DNA of 64,000 nt from an uncultured Alistipes sp. (GCA_949285535.1 CASDZP010000003.1:57200-121199); one strand, 5' to 3'. Shown: positions 1 to 9,191, counted from the stretch's first letter. The notes: generated by a model not told the origin, from the sequence alone. Program-made: numbers and translations.

Positions 1-696
1 GCAGACCTTCATTTTGCTCCCACAAGGACAAGTGCTGATAATCTGTTAAAAGAAAACATAGACGAGAAAACGATACATATAACCGGAAATACAGTGATTG
101 ACGCTCTTTTCGAGAGTGTTTCGATAGTTACATCCGATAAGTATACGAATGACGAAATTGAACATTTGAAAACTATTTTGGATTCGGATAAAAAACTTAT
201 ACTGGTTACCGGTCACAGACGAGAAAACTTTGGTCAAGGTTTTGTCAATATATGTGAGGCGATAAGAGATGTGGCAAAAAGTCGTCCGGATGTGCAGGTA
301 TTATATCCGGTTCATTTGAATCCTAACGTACAGAGACCTGTAAATGAGATATTGAGCGGACTTGAGAATGTTAGATTGGTATCTCCGTTAAGTTATCCGA
401 GCTTTGTATGGGTGATGAACCGAGCTGAAATTATAATAACAGACAGTGGCGGAGTTCAGGAAGAGGCTCCTTCTTTGGGTAAACCCGTGCTTGTTATGCG
501 AGATACGACTGAACGACCTGAAGCAGTCGAACATGGAACTGTTTTATTGGTTGGAACTGACAAAAATAAGATAAAAGAGATGACATTTCGATTGTTAGAT
601 GATAATGAAATGTATCTTAAGATGAGCCAAATAGATAATCCTTATGGGGATGGTAAGGCGTGCGACAGAATTGTTTCTGTTTTAGCCAAGGCATAA
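1..696 (+). CDS. wecB: UDP-N-acetylglucosamine 2-epimerase (5'-truncated by window edge)
   Basis: Interconverts UDP-GlcNAc and UDP-ManNAc in the cytoplasm, supplying N-acetylmannosamine-type sugars for surface polysaccharide. The open frame runs from base 1, so the first visible ATG (base 94) is internal. 231 residues remain of a family usually about 370 long. The C-terminal nucleotide-binding domain is intact: GHRRENFGQGF, the TDSGGVQEEAP sugar-nucleotide loop and the RDTTERPEA motif are all present. The next gene, a polymerase, starts 15 bases downstream on the same strand, so this is the tail of an O-antigen or capsule operon. The DNA is visibly more AT-rich than the rfb genes beyond 3054, as is common in exchanged polysaccharide loci. 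Confidence 0.93.
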   Translation, partial: ADLHFAPTRTSADNLLKENIDEKTIHITGNTVIDALFESVSIVTSDKYTNDEIEHLKTILDSDKKLILVTGHRRENFGQGFVNICEAIRDVAKSRPDVQVLYPVHLNPNVQRPVNEILSGLENVRLVSPLSYPSFVWVMNRAEIIITDSGGVQEEAPSLGKPVLVMRDTTERPEAVEHGTVLLVGTDKNKIKEMTFRLLDDNEMYLKMSQIDNPYGDGKACDRIVSVLAKA

Positions 697-711
697 AGCT
701 GATATTAAATT

Positions 712-1800
712 ATGACAATATATGTTTTGATATTGGCAATACTGTTTGTATTGTCTTTTATCGAGATCGTAACTCATGATAAAAAGTTCTCTAAAGCAGG
801 GTTTCTTTTTGTCGTGTTTATGTTCTTTATATTGTCGTTTATAAGATGGGAAACCGGAACAGACTGGACATCTTATTATAAAATGTATGGTTGGATATCT
901 GTCCCGTGGGAAAATTTTGACAACGGAATGGAGTCAGGATTTAACTTTGTGAATCATCTGGGAAAGATGTTGTTCGATAGTTATACCGGAGTCCTTTTTT
1001 TGTTTTCCGTAATATTGTATCTATCCACAATACGTTTTGTGTCAAAACTGTCGTATTATCCGATAGCAACCATGTTATGGTATTATTGTATCGCCTTTGC
1101 CGGTATGTTTTACGTTAGGCAGAATATAGCATTGGCGTTACTTTTGGTATCTTTGGTTTTTGTCGATAGAAAGAAGTTTTTCCCTTTCCTGTTTTTTGTG
1201 TTTTTAGCATCCCTTTTTCACAGAACGGCATGGATATTCTTGATTGTTTATCCAATCTATCATAGATATTATAAAACAAAGACATTGATTATTTTGACAT
1301 TCTTGTTTGTTGTGGTGGGGCTCGGTTTGTCAAAATATCTATTGTCATTTATCGGTAGTTTGGGACTTGGCGTCGTTTCTAAAAAGTTGGAAAGCTATTT
1401 GGAAATGGGTTTGGACGAAGGTAGTACAACCATTTCTACAACATTGATTTTGGTAAAGGGATTTATAAATAAGGCATTTCTTTTGTTTGTCTATTTTGTG
1501 TTTCTTGATAAATATCGTAAAATAGATAATAGATTGAACGGTCTTATGAATGTATATATGTTGGGTGTAATGCTTTATTGCATTACTCTCCCTTTGAGCG
1601 TTTCATTGGCACGTATAGCTGTTTATATGGATATTGTGCAAATTTTCATATCTTCATATTTACTATATATCCAAAAAGGTTTAAAAAGTAGGATACTGTT
1701 GTTTATATTGTTGACAGTTTATTATTCTTTTAGACTTTATTCTTCAATAAATATGTTTAAGCCGGAATTTATCCCATTTGAGACAATTTTTGAATATTGA
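712..1800 (+). CDS. EpsG/Wzy-like polysaccharide polymerase (membrane protein)
   Basis: 362-residue hydrophobic protein with about ten predicted membrane segments. It carries the EpsG-type signature RWETGTDWTSYYKMY after the first helices, a YVRQNIALALLL segment and FHRTAW; these match the EpsG family of exopolysaccharide/O-antigen polymerases. The inferred job is joining lipid-linked repeat units on the periplasmic face of the inner membrane. It lies between wecB and a glycosyltransferase in one strand-consistent cluster and is strongly AT-rich. Polymerases of this type diverge too far for the sequence alone to show the substrate or linkage. Confidence 0.8.
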   Translation: MTIYVLILAILFVLSFIEIVTHDKKFSKAGFLFVVFMFFILSFIRWETGTDWTSYYKMYGWISVPWENFDNGMESGFNFVNHLGKMLFDSYTGVLFLFSVILYLSTIRFVSKLSYYPIATMLWYYCIAFAGMFYVRQNIALALLLVSLVFVDRKKFFPFLFFVFLASLFHRTAWIFLIVYPIYHRYYKTKTLIILTFLFVVVGLGLSKYLLSFIGSLGLGVVSKKLESYLEMGLDEGSTTISTTLILVKGFINKAFLLFVYFVFLDKYRKIDNRLNGLMNVYMLGVMLYCITLPLSVSLARIAVYMDIVQIFISSYLLYIQKGLKSRILLFILLTVYYSFRLYSSINMFKPEFIPFETIFEY

Positions 1801-1867
1801 TAGTATAATTCTGTTGCTGTTCTAAATGTTTAAGATGAACGGATTTATTAACGTTAAAATAGAGGAC

Positions 1868-3007
1868 ATGGAAATAAAAAAAATATTATTTTGTGATAAT
1901 GATTTGTGGAGTTTGTTAAATTTCAGAGGTCATGTTTTTACACGCTTGTATCAGAACGGATATTCTGTTGCTTTGGTTGCGCCACGACCGAATAATGATA
2001 TGGTATTATCTAAAATTCCAGATGGGGTAAAATATTATCCTATAGATATAGACAGATGTGGTAAAAGTGTTTATAATGATTTGAAATATATGCGTCAGTT
2101 ATATCGTATATACAAGCAAGAACGACCTGACTATATCTTCCATTATACCATTAAGCCTAATATTTATGGAACTATTGCGGCAAAATCGCTTGGAATTCCT
2201 TGTACGAATATGGTTGCCGGATTAGGGTATGTTTTTAATGACGGAGGTATCTTGTCAAAACTGATTATCGCATTATATCGCTTTTCAATGAGGAAAGCAG
2301 ATAAAGTAATGTGTTTGAATTCAGAGAATAGAGACACGCTTTTGAGAAAAGGATTTTGTAAATCAGAAAATATGATTTTATTGGAGGGGGGAGAAGGTGT
2401 TGACACTAGCTTATTCCATAGTGATGTGGTGCCTATTTCAGACTCTGGAGAGACTGTATTTTTATTTGTTGGGCGATTGCTCGTAGATAAAGGCGTTAGA
2501 ATTCTTGTAGATGCGGTGCGGTTGTTGAAACAACAAAATACATATAATTTTAAATGTTGTGCAATAGGTCCTATTGATTTGTCGTATCCCGGACATGTCG
2601 GAGCCGAAGAAGTAAAAAGGTATGAAGAACAAGGGATAATGGAGTATTGGGGACAAACAGATTGTATTTCAAAAGTTTTAAATCAATCTAATATTGTAGT
2701 CGTTATTCCATCATATTATTTTGAAGGGATGAATAGATCTTTAATGGAGGCTTGTGCAATGGGTAAACCAATTATTACTACGGACATCGCCGGATGTAGG
2801 GAATTGGTTGATTCAGGGAAAAACGGTTTTACTGTTCCTCCTCGTGATCCTGAAGCGTTAGCGGATGCGATGAAAAAATACTTACAATTGACAACTGAAC
2901 AAAAAAGAGAATTTTCTGTACATAGTCGAGAAAAAGCGGAGCGTGTTTTTGATATAAATAAAGTTTTTACAGTGTACGATAAAATATTGGAAGAAGCAAG
3001 TAAATAA
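1868..3007 (+). CDS. Family 4 glycosyltransferase of surface polysaccharide cluster
   Basis: Transfers a sugar from a nucleotide donor to a lipid-linked polysaccharide intermediate at the inner face of the cytoplasmic membrane. It has the GT-B fold pattern: an N-terminal acceptor half, then a donor half beginning at LFVGRLLVDKGV and containing the EGMNRSLMEACAMGKPIITT stretch, where the EGxxRSLMEA glutamates bind the donor, and GKNGFTVPPRD. I place the start at the ATG at 1868 (379 residues) because the first beta strand IKKILFCDND follows directly and AGAGGAC precedes it. ATGs at 1826 and 1835 would add an unrelated 11-14 residue leader. It is the last gene of the cluster, closed by the terminator at 3006-3033. 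Confidence 0.87.
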   Translation: MEIKKILFCDNDLWSLLNFRGHVFTRLYQNGYSVALVAPRPNNDMVLSKIPDGVKYYPIDIDRCGKSVYNDLKYMRQLYRIYKQERPDYIFHYTIKPNIYGTIAAKSLGIPCTNMVAGLGYVFNDGGILSKLIIALYRFSMRKADKVMCLNSENRDTLLRKGFCKSENMILLEGGEGVDTSLFHSDVVPISDSGETVFLFVGRLLVDKGVRILVDAVRLLKQQNTYNFKCCAIGPIDLSYPGHVGAEEVKRYEEQGIMEYWGQTDCISKVLNQSNIVVVIPSYYFEGMNRSLMEACAMGKPIITTDIAGCRELVDSGKNGFTVPPRDPEALADAMKKYLQLTTEQKREFSVHSREKAERVFDINKVFTVYDKILEEASK

Positions 3008-3033
3008 AAAAGAGCCCAATCGGGCTCTTTTTT
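3006..3033. terminator. Bidirectional rho-independent terminator
   Basis: Stem AGAGCCC (3011-3017) / GGGCTCT (3022-3028) with a 4-base loop, an A-run before it and a T-run after it, so it can work on both strands. It separates the + strand polysaccharide cluster from the convergent - strand rfb operon. Confidence 0.9.
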
Positions 3034-3053
3034 ATTTACTCCTTTATTGTGAG

Positions 3054-4115
3054 TTAGCGGTTTTTGTACATTGATTCGTAGTATTTTTCGTACTCGCCGG
3101 AGGTGATGTTGTCCATCCATGCCTGGTTTTCGAGGTACCATTTGACCGTGAATTCGATGCCTTCCTCAAACTGGAGGCTCGGTTCCCAACCGAGTTCGTT
3201 TTTCAGTTTACGGGAATCTATCGCATAACGCAGGTCGTGACCCGCTCTATCCGTTACATAGGTGATAAGGTCAAGACTTGCGCCTTCGGGATTGCCCAAA
3301 AGTTTGTCAACCGTCTTGATTAAGACCTTTATCAGGTCGATGTTCTTCCATTCGTTGAAACCGCCGATGTTGTAGGTCTCGGCAATCTTGCCTTTATGGA
3401 AAATAAGGTCTATCGCATGGGCGTGATCGACTACATAAAGCCAGTCGCGTACGTTCTCGCCTTTGCCATATACCGGAAGAGGTCTTCTGTGGCGGATATT
3501 GTTGATGAACAGCGGTATCAGTTTTTCGGGGAACTGATAGGGTCCGTAGTTGTTCGAGCAGTTGGTGACTATGGTAGGTATGCCGTATGTGTCGTGGAAC
3601 GCACGTACAAAATGGTCACTTGACGCCTTTGAGGCGGAATAGGGACTGTGAGGGTCATATTTGGTTGTCTCCGTGAAGAGAGTCCCGTCAAACTGCAACG
3701 CACCGTAAACTTCGTCGGTTGAGATATGATAGAAGAGTTTGTCATAGTAGTTGCCTTCCCATTTGACTTTTGCCGCTTGAAGTAATGAGAGTGTACCCAT
3801 TACGTTGGTGCGGGCAAAGGTGAACGGGTCTTTGATTGAGCGGTCAACATGACTTTCCGCCGCAAGGTGAATTACGCCGTCAATTTCATGTTTGTCGAAC
3901 AACTCGCACATCTTTTCATAGTCGCAGATGTCGGCTTTCTCGAACACATAGTTGGGTTTGTCTTCTATATCGACAAGGTTTGCCAAATTACCCGCGTATG
4001 TCAGCTTGTCGAGATTGACGATGCGGTAGTCGGGGTATTTGTTGACCATAAGACGGACAACGTGCGAACCGATGAATCCTGCGCCGCCTGTTATCAGTAT
4101 GTTTCTTTTTGCCAT
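3054..4115 (-). CDS. rfbB: dTDP-glucose 4,6-dehydratase
   Basis: Second step of dTDP-L-rhamnose synthesis: NAD-dependent conversion of dTDP-glucose to dTDP-4-keto-6-deoxyglucose in the cytoplasm. 353 residues, the normal length. It is an extended short-chain dehydrogenase with N-terminal GGAGFIGSH for NAD binding, the STDEVYG segment with catalytic Asp/Glu, and YSASKASSDH carrying the YxxxK pair. Last gene of the rfbA-rfbC-rfbD-rfbB run, separated from rfbD by about 276 T-rich bases, so it may also have its own promoter. Assignment is secure. Confidence 0.96.
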   Translation of the reverse strand: MAKRNILITGGAGFIGSHVVRLMVNKYPDYRIVNLDKLTYAGNLANLVDIEDKPNYVFEKADICDYEKMCELFDKHEIDGVIHLAAESHVDRSIKDPFTFARTNVMGTLSLLQAAKVKWEGNYYDKLFYHISTDEVYGALQFDGTLFTETTKYDPHSPYSASKASSDHFVRAFHDTYGIPTIVTNCSNNYGPYQFPEKLIPLFINNIRHRRPLPVYGKGENVRDWLYVVDHAHAIDLIFHKGKIAETYNIGGFNEWKNIDLIKVLIKTVDKLLGNPEGASLDLITYVTDRAGHDLRYAIDSRKLKNELGWEPSLQFEEGIEFTVKWYLENQAWMDNITSGEYEKYYESMYKNR

Positions 4116-4391
4116 GTGTCGTAATTTTTTGTCGTAGGTATGGGGGCTTCATTGTAAAATCTTACCGATTTGATGAATATATTTGTTCGGTAGCCATTTT
4201 TACAAAAGAGAGCTAACCCAATGCACTATTTGTCCTTTATATGTAGTGCGTTTTATGCTTCGTTTTTTGATGTTTTTATGCTGTTTTTATGTTGCCTTTT
4301 GTCCTGTTTTTATCCTGTTTTGTGCTGTTTATGTTGTTCCTAACGCTTTTTATGTTGTTTTGACTTCGGGTGATTTCAATATCGTTTTACA
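4116..4391. other. T-rich spacer inside the rfb operon
   Basis: 276 bases between rfbD and rfbB without a supportable gene. On the + strand it holds a run of imperfect GTTTTTATGCTG-like units around 4250-4350. Other rfb junctions overlap or touch, so this gap is unusual; it may carry an internal promoter for rfbB, but I found no clear TAnnTTTG box in it. Confidence 0.4.
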
Positions 4392-5267
4392 TTATTTAAG
4401 AACACCCAATTCTGCGAGGCATTTTTTGAGAGAATCACGCCAATATGGAGGTATTATGCCGAATGTCTCTTTGAATTTGCGTTTGTCGAGAACGGAGTAG
4501 TGTGGGCGTTCGACCTTACTCGGAAATTCAGACGAACGGCAGGGTGATATGACGCATTTGTCGTTACCTGCGAGGGTTGCCGTTTCACGAGCCAGGTCGT
4601 ACCAGGTGCATACTCCCTCATTGGTGTAGTGATATATGCCGTCATGACCTTCATACAGCGATTTTTCCACTATCTCGAATATGGCGTCTGCAAGGTCGCC
4701 AGCGTATGTGGGTGAACCTGTCTGGTCGAATACGACGTTGAGGCGTTCTTTTTCGCTTGTCAGTCGCAACATTGTTTTAACGAAATTGTTGCCGAATGCG
4801 GAGTATAGCCATGCGGTTCTTATTATGATGTGGTGACATCCGCTTGCCTCTACCGCCTTTTCGCCGTCGAGTTTGGTGCGGCCGTAAACGCCTAACGGTG
4901 AGGTTGCGTCAGATTCGCTTTTGGGTGTGTTGCCGTCACCGCCGAAGACGTAGTCTGTCGATACGTGTATGAGTGTCGCACCGCTTTTTGCGCACTCTTC
5001 GGCAAGATAAGAGACTGCCGTTTTGTTTATCAGTTCGGCACATTTGGCGTCATCCTCCGCTTTGTCCACATTGGTGTAGGCGGCGCAGTTGACTATTATG
5101 TCGGGTTTCTCGGTATCGAAAAATCGGCTTACCGCCTCTTTGTCCGTAAGGTCAAGTTCAGCGACGTCGGTGGCGAGCCATTTGTTCGCAGAGTTTTTCG
5201 ACAACATGTCGAGATGAGTGCCGAGCTGTCCGTGGGCGCCCGTTATGACGATTTTTTTAACGCTCAT
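4392..5267 (-). CDS. rfbD: dTDP-4-dehydrorhamnose reductase
   Basis: Last step of dTDP-L-rhamnose synthesis, an NAD(P)H-dependent reduction. 291 residues, typical length. N-terminal GAHGQLGTHL is the dinucleotide-binding glycine motif, followed by VNCAAYTNVDKAE, STDYVFGG and YGRTKLDGE with the YxxxK catalytic pair. Its 5' end overlaps the 3' end of rfbC by 11 bases, supporting translational coupling. Its product feeds rhamnosyltransferases of O-antigen or capsule assembly, consistent with the neighbouring polysaccharide cluster. Confidence 0.95.
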   Translation of the reverse strand: MSVKKIVITGAHGQLGTHLDMLSKNSANKWLATDVAELDLTDKEAVSRFFDTEKPDIIVNCAAYTNVDKAEDDAKCAELINKTAVSYLAEECAKSGATLIHVSTDYVFGGDGNTPKSESDATSPLGVYGRTKLDGEKAVEASGCHHIIIRTAWLYSAFGNNFVKTMLRLTSEKERLNVVFDQTGSPTYAGDLADAIFEIVEKSLYEGHDGIYHYTNEGVCTWYDLARETATLAGNDKCVISPCRSSEFPSKVERPHYSVLDKRKFKETFGIIPPYWRDSLKKCLAELGVLK

Positions 5268-5832
5268 AGTAGTTTGTGTTATAGTCGAAAAGCTCGTCAG
5301 CCTCTTTGAGTGTGGGGTGCGCGCTGTCTTTGGGTGAGAGAATTACCTTTTCGGCGGGAATTTTCCAGTCTATGCCTAATTCGGGGTCATCCCAAGCTAT
5401 TGCGCCCTCACTCTGGGGCGCGTAGAAGTTGTCGCACTTGTATTGGAACACCACTTCGGGGCTGAGTACAGAGAAACCATGCGCGAAACCTCTGGGGATG
5501 AAGAGCTGGCGATGATTTTCGCCGCTCAATTCCACCGCCACGTGGCGGCCGAATGTGGGTGACCCGCGGCGTATGTCAACGGCGACGTCGAGTACGCGAC
5601 CGCTTATCACTCTGACGAGTTTGCTCTGCGCAAAGGCTCCTTTTTGGAAGTGGAGACCTCGCAGAACGCCGTAAGATGATTTGGATTCGTTGTCCTGAAC
5701 GAATCGTGTGCGGCATACTTTCTCTTCAAACTCACGTTCTGAGAAACTCTCGAAGAAGTAGCCTCTCGCATCGGTGAACAGGCGTGGTTCGATGATGACC
5801 ACGCCCTCTATTTCGGTTTTTATTACGTCCAT
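5257..5832 (-). CDS. rfbC: dTDP-4-dehydrorhamnose 3,5-epimerase
   Basis: Third step of dTDP-L-rhamnose synthesis: epimerises C3 and C5 of dTDP-4-keto-6-deoxyglucose. 191 residues, a cupin of usual length. Seen in order: ARGYFFESFSE, QDNESKSSYGVLRGLHFQ with the catalytic His of the RGLHFQ motif, and IPRGFAHGFSVLS. The start codon overlaps the rfbA stop by one base (TAATG) and the 3' end overlaps rfbD by 11, so it sits in a tightly coupled operon. Confidence 0.96.
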   Translation of the reverse strand: MDVIKTEIEGVVIIEPRLFTDARGYFFESFSEREFEEKVCRTRFVQDNESKSSYGVLRGLHFQKGAFAQSKLVRVISGRVLDVAVDIRRGSPTFGRHVAVELSGENHRQLFIPRGFAHGFSVLSPEVVFQYKCDNFYAPQSEGAIAWDDPELGIDWKIPAEKVILSPKDSAHPTLKEADELFDYNTNYYER

Positions 5833-6725
5833 TACAAAATCTGTTTCTTTTTCTCCTCGATAACTTTGAGCAGATATTTGCCGTACTGGTTTTTTATCAT
5901 CGGGGCGGCAAGCTCTTCCATTTTTTTGTCGTCAATCCACCCTTTTCGGTATGCTATTCCTTCGAGACACGCCAATTTGAGTCCCTGACGTTTTTCGAGC
6001 ACCTCCACAAAGATTGAGGCTTCGCTGAGGGAGTCGTGCGTACCCGTGTCGAGCCATGCGAAACCGCGACCGAGTGTCTGTACCTTTAGTTCTCCGTCAG
6101 CGAGGAAATGTTGGTTTACCGATGTTATCTCAAGTTCGCCTCTTGCTGAGGGCTTTATCTGTTTTGCCACTTCGACAACCTTGTTGGGGTAGAAGTAGAG
6201 CCCCACAACGGCGTAGTTGGATTTGGGGTTTTGCGGTTTCTCCTCGATGGAGAGGCAGTTTCCGTTTTTGTCGAATTCCGCCACGCCATAGCGTTCGGGG
6301 TCGTCCATCCAGTAACCGAATACCGTCGCTTTTTTCTCCTCTTCGGCGGTACGTACGGCCTCTTTGAGCAGTCCTGAAAAACCTGCGCCGTGGAAGATAT
6401 TGTCGCCGAGGATAAGGCACGCGCTGTCGTTACCTATGAATTTCTCGCCGATGATGAATGCCTGAGCCAGTCCGTCGGGGGAGGGCTGTTCTGCATATTC
6501 GAATCTGACGCCGAAATCGGAGCCGTCACCCAAAAGACGGCGGAAAGCGGGCAAATCGACGGGAGTCGATATAATAAGTATATCACGGATGCCGGCAAGC
6601 ATCAGCACCGAGATAGGGTAGTATATCATCGGTTTGTCGTAGATAGGCAGCATCTGTTTGCTGACGCCTTTTGTTATGGGGTAGAGGCGGGTGCCGCTTC
6701 CGCCCGCCAGGACAATACCTTTCAT
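5832..6725 (-). CDS. rfbA: Glucose-1-phosphate thymidylyltransferase
   Basis: First step of dTDP-L-rhamnose synthesis: glucose-1-phosphate plus dTTP to dTDP-glucose and pyrophosphate. 297 residues, full length. It begins with the nucleotidyltransferase signature [17 protein letters not shown] and continues with [21 protein letters not shown] with the metal-binding Asp, and [19 protein letters not shown]. It opens the operon; a TATATTTG box lies about 62 bases upstream (6787-6794). Confidence 0.97.
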   Translation of the reverse strand: MKGIVLAGGSGTRLYPITKGVSKQMLPIYDKPMIYYPISVLMLAGIRDILIISTPVDLPAFRRLLGDGSDFGVRFEYAEQPSPDGLAQAFIIGEKFIGNDSACLILGDNIFHGAGFSGLLKEAVRTAEEEKKATVFGYWMDDPERYGVAEFDKNGNCLSIEEKPQNPKSNYAVVGLYFYPNKVVEVAKQIKPSARGELEITSVNQHFLADGELKVQTLGRGFAWLDTGTHDSLSEASIFVEVLEKRQGLKLACLEGIAYRKGWIDDKKMEELAAPMIKNQYGKYLLKVIEEKKKQIL

Positions 6726-6786
6726 GAGATTGGTGGTCGTTTGATTTCGATAAATGTCTCTTTTTTGAAGAGAAACGTTAACATTA

Positions 6787-6794
6787 CAAATATA
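6787..6794 (-). promoter_or_regulatory. Promoter -7 box upstream of rfbA
   Basis: Reads TATATTTG on the - strand, a match to the Bacteroidota -7 consensus TAnnTTTG. No perfect TTTG -33 element is visible about 20 bases upstream, so strength is uncertain. Confidence 0.55.
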
Positions 6795-6941
6795 GTGATA
6801 AAAGATGAAACATAAAAAAATAGGTGCCCGTTGTCACTCTTTTCTCCATACAGGCGTGTTTGGCGTATGTTTTTGGTCCGTTTTGGAGTGATATTGGCGT
6901 ACTGAATGAAAATATCGGCTTGCAGGAATTAAATAAAATTG

Positions 6942-6949
6942 TAACTTTA
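6942..6949 (+). promoter_or_regulatory. Weak promoter-like box upstream of the ECF sigma gene
   Basis: TAACTTTA, one base from TAnnTTTG, with TTG near 6919-6921 at about the right spacing and the start codon 40 bases downstream. The deviation could mean it is read by the ECF sigma factor itself; this is a guess. Confidence 0.3.
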
Positions 6950-6989
6950 TACTCTCTGCTGCGTTTAAGTAGAAAAAGATTATGATTCG

Positions 6990-7478
6990 ATGACCGTAGC
7001 GGAATTCAATAAATGCGTTTCCGATTTGACGGACGGATTGTTTCGGTTTGTTGTCAAAAACACGAGAGACGTTCCGTCCGCCGAGGATATCGTTCAAGAG
7101 AGTTTCGTTCGGTTATGGGAGAATCGCGACAAGGTGGTTTTCGGCAGTTCGAAGAGTTATCTATATACTATTGCCTATCGTCTTTTGGTTGACAGGGGGC
7201 GCAGGCGTTCCGTTCACAACGAGGTGGACATGAGTGTGGCGGCAGGCATCCGTAATTCGGAGGAACATCATCCCGACCTCGACGGGATTATCGCGTCGGC
7301 ATTGGGTAAGTTGCGTGATGATTGGCGCATGGTTGTACTGCTTCGTGACATGGAGGGGTACTCTTATGAGGAGATTGCCGAGATAACGGGGTGTACGCTG
7401 TCACAGGTGAAGGTAAATATCTTCAGGGGGCGTTCCCGACTGCGCGATTTGCTTGGTTCGTTGGATGATATAATTTGA
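6990..7478 (+). CDS. ECF-type RNA polymerase sigma factor
   Basis: Directs RNA polymerase to a specific promoter set. 162 residues, the usual ECF size. Region 2 includes DIVQESFVRLWENRDKV, and region 4 is a helix-turn-helix at YSYEEIAEITGCTLSQVKVN followed by IFRGRSRLRDLL. Domain order and the acidic linker (EEHHPDLDG) are typical of Bacteroidota sigma-70 family factors. A predicted single-pass membrane protein starts 7 bases after its stop, so the pair is probably a sigma/anti-sigma unit. Its target promoters cannot be told from this window. Confidence 0.9.
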   Translation: MTVAEFNKCVSDLTDGLFRFVVKNTRDVPSAEDIVQESFVRLWENRDKVVFGSSKSYLYTIAYRLLVDRGRRRSVHNEVDMSVAAGIRNSEEHHPDLDGIIASALGKLRDDWRMVVLLRDMEGYSYEEIAEITGCTLSQVKVNIFRGRSRLRDLLGSLDDII

Positions 7479-7485
7479 TTTTCGG

Positions 7486-8226
7486 ATGAAAGAGGCTGAA
7501 TACATGGAAGCGATTGTCGATTATTTCGACGGATGCCTCGATGAGGAGACTTGTCGGAGGCTGTTCGACGCCATGGAGAAGGACGACTCTTTGCGTCGGA
7601 TGTTCACTACTTACGAGCAGGGACTTGGTGTCAAAATATCGGCGGAGAGTGTCGATACTGAGGCGTTGAAGCGAAGGATAGAAGCTCTTACTTCGGGCGG
7701 GGAGAAACGTCGTGCCAGAACTTGGCGTTTGTGGCTCGGCGGAGGAGCGGCTGTCGCCGCCGTTGTCATTGTGGCGATGATTCTATCTCTGGCGGGAGCG
7801 GGTAATGTTTCCGTCTCTTCATACAATAATGAAGAGATGCAGGCGTTGTTGCTGACTCATGCGGAGACGTCTGAAGAGGCTTTTGACGATGTGTTGCCGT
7901 CGGATGACATTGTAGCGGAAGAGACCGCTGTCGCGGAGAATAGCGGTATTGACGATTTGAGCGCGGTAGAAACGGCTCCAAAGGTCGTGACTGCCGTGAA
8001 AAGCATAAAGAAACAGATCGGTATGATCGGACGTCGTGAGGTGTTCATGTTGGCTGTTCCCAATGACATGATAGAGTTCAGCCATAACCCCGCGAACATG
8101 CTTTGCGGAGTGATTGAACTGCCAGGCTTGGATATGAGAGCCGATGTCGATAATACCGGGAAAAGAGTTCAAAGAGGCGTGGCGGGACTGTTCGGGTCGC
8201 GTCCGCAGAAAAATGATTTGCCATGA
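7486..8226 (+). CDS. Putative anti-sigma-like single-pass membrane protein
   Basis: 246 residues with an acidic cytoplasmic N-terminus (1-70), a short basic patch (KRRAR), one clear membrane helix at about 81-105, and a periplasmic C-terminal part. Position directly after an ECF sigma gene and this topology suggest it sequesters the sigma factor until an envelope signal arrives. I do not see a zinc-binding HxxxCxxC motif or a FecR domain, so this is inference from context and shape. The N-terminal YFDGCLDEETCRRLFDAMEKDD stretch resembles the short helical anti-sigma domains of this phylum. Its stop overlaps the next gene's start by 4 bases (ATGA). Confidence 0.6.
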   Translation: MKEAEYMEAIVDYFDGCLDEETCRRLFDAMEKDDSLRRMFTTYEQGLGVKISAESVDTEALKRRIEALTSGGEKRRARTWRLWLGGGAAVAAVVIVAMILSLAGAGNVSVSSYNNEEMQALLLTHAETSEEAFDDVLPSDDIVAEETAVAENSGIDDLSAVETAPKVVTAVKSIKKQIGMIGRREVFMLAVPNDMIEFSHNPANMLCGVIELPGLDMRADVDNTGKRVQRGVAGLFGSRPQKNDLP

Positions 8227-9179
8227 AACGATTGTTTTTATTATTCTCTTTAATGTCAGCCTCTGTCCCTGTATTGAGGGCGCAGAGTGTCGATACACTC
8301 GATTTGTCTGGTGACAATGTCACTCGGCGTCAGGAGATTGTCATAGATGACAATTCGTTTATGCGTGAAGGGATAAGAACGGATGCCCGTGTGCTCAGCG
8401 ATACCGTGATTCACGGCGATTATAATACGTGGGAGGGTTCTTATTTTGCGGGAGACCCCGTGATAGAAGAGTATGGCGGCGGTTCGGACGTCGAGATGGA
8501 GTATGTCAAAAAAGATACCGACAAGAAGTTTTTTGTCGTGGGAACGCATTGGGCAGGCGTGTCATTCGGTTATACACGTATGGTCAGCTCGTTTTCAGAC
8601 TGGAGTATTCCCGAACAGAGCGGATTCCCCATGCAGAGGGTCAATTCTGTGAACCTCAATATCAATATCGTCGGTATGGAGATTGTTTCGTTGCCCCATT
8701 TCGGTATAGGAACGGGTATCGGGCTTGAATTCGACAATTTCCGTTTCAACAACGGAGAACTGCCCGCAAACGGGCAGATTGTCACACCCGTTGGAGCGGA
8801 ACCGATAAAGTCAAAACTGACGGCATGCTATCTGAATGTGCCTCTTATCATGGAGTTCAGATTCGCCACAGATGAGAATAACCGCGGACGTTCAGGCTAT
8901 CTTTACGGCGGTGTTGTCGGAGGCTGGGGCTATAATATACACACTAAAGTAAAATACAGAGACTCGCACGGTGAGGTGGTGAAACAAAAAAGACACTCTC
9001 TCGATGTCAATAATTTGAGATATGGCTATATTGTCGGTGTCGGTTATCGCAACCTTGGTCTTTACATGCAATATTATCCCACTCCACTATTCAGCGAAGG
9101 GGCGAAACTGCGTCAGTTCAGTGTCGGGTTGAGCTTTAACTGGGGTCTCTCGGTATCGAAAAAAAGTATCAAGTGGTAA
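8223..9179 (+). CDS. Outer-membrane beta-barrel protein (PorT-like)
   Basis: 318 residues with an N-terminal signal peptide ending near VLRAQS, a charged linker of about 90 residues, then alternating aromatic/hydrophobic strands with glycine-rich turns (GIGTGIGLEFDNF, GYLYGGVVGGWGYN, GVGYRNLGLYMQYYP) typical of outer-membrane beta-barrels of the PorT/OmpW-like kind. It is translationally coupled to the anti-sigma-like gene, so the three-gene operon links an outer-membrane protein to a cell-surface sigma circuit. Substrate or sensory role unknown. Confidence 0.7.
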   Translation: MKRLFLLFSLMSASVPVLRAQSVDTLDLSGDNVTRRQEIVIDDNSFMREGIRTDARVLSDTVIHGDYNTWEGSYFAGDPVIEEYGGGSDVEMEYVKKDTDKKFFVVGTHWAGVSFGYTRMVSSFSDWSIPEQSGFPMQRVNSVNLNINIVGMEIVSLPHFGIGTGIGLEFDNFRFNNGELPANGQIVTPVGAEPIKSKLTACYLNVPLIMEFRFATDENNRGRSGYLYGGVVGGWGYNIHTKVKYRDSHGEVVKQKRHSLDVNNLRYGYIVGVGYRNLGLYMQYYPTPLFSEGAKLRQFSVGLSFNWGLSVSKKSIKW

Positions 9180-9191
9180 CCGTTACGGAGA

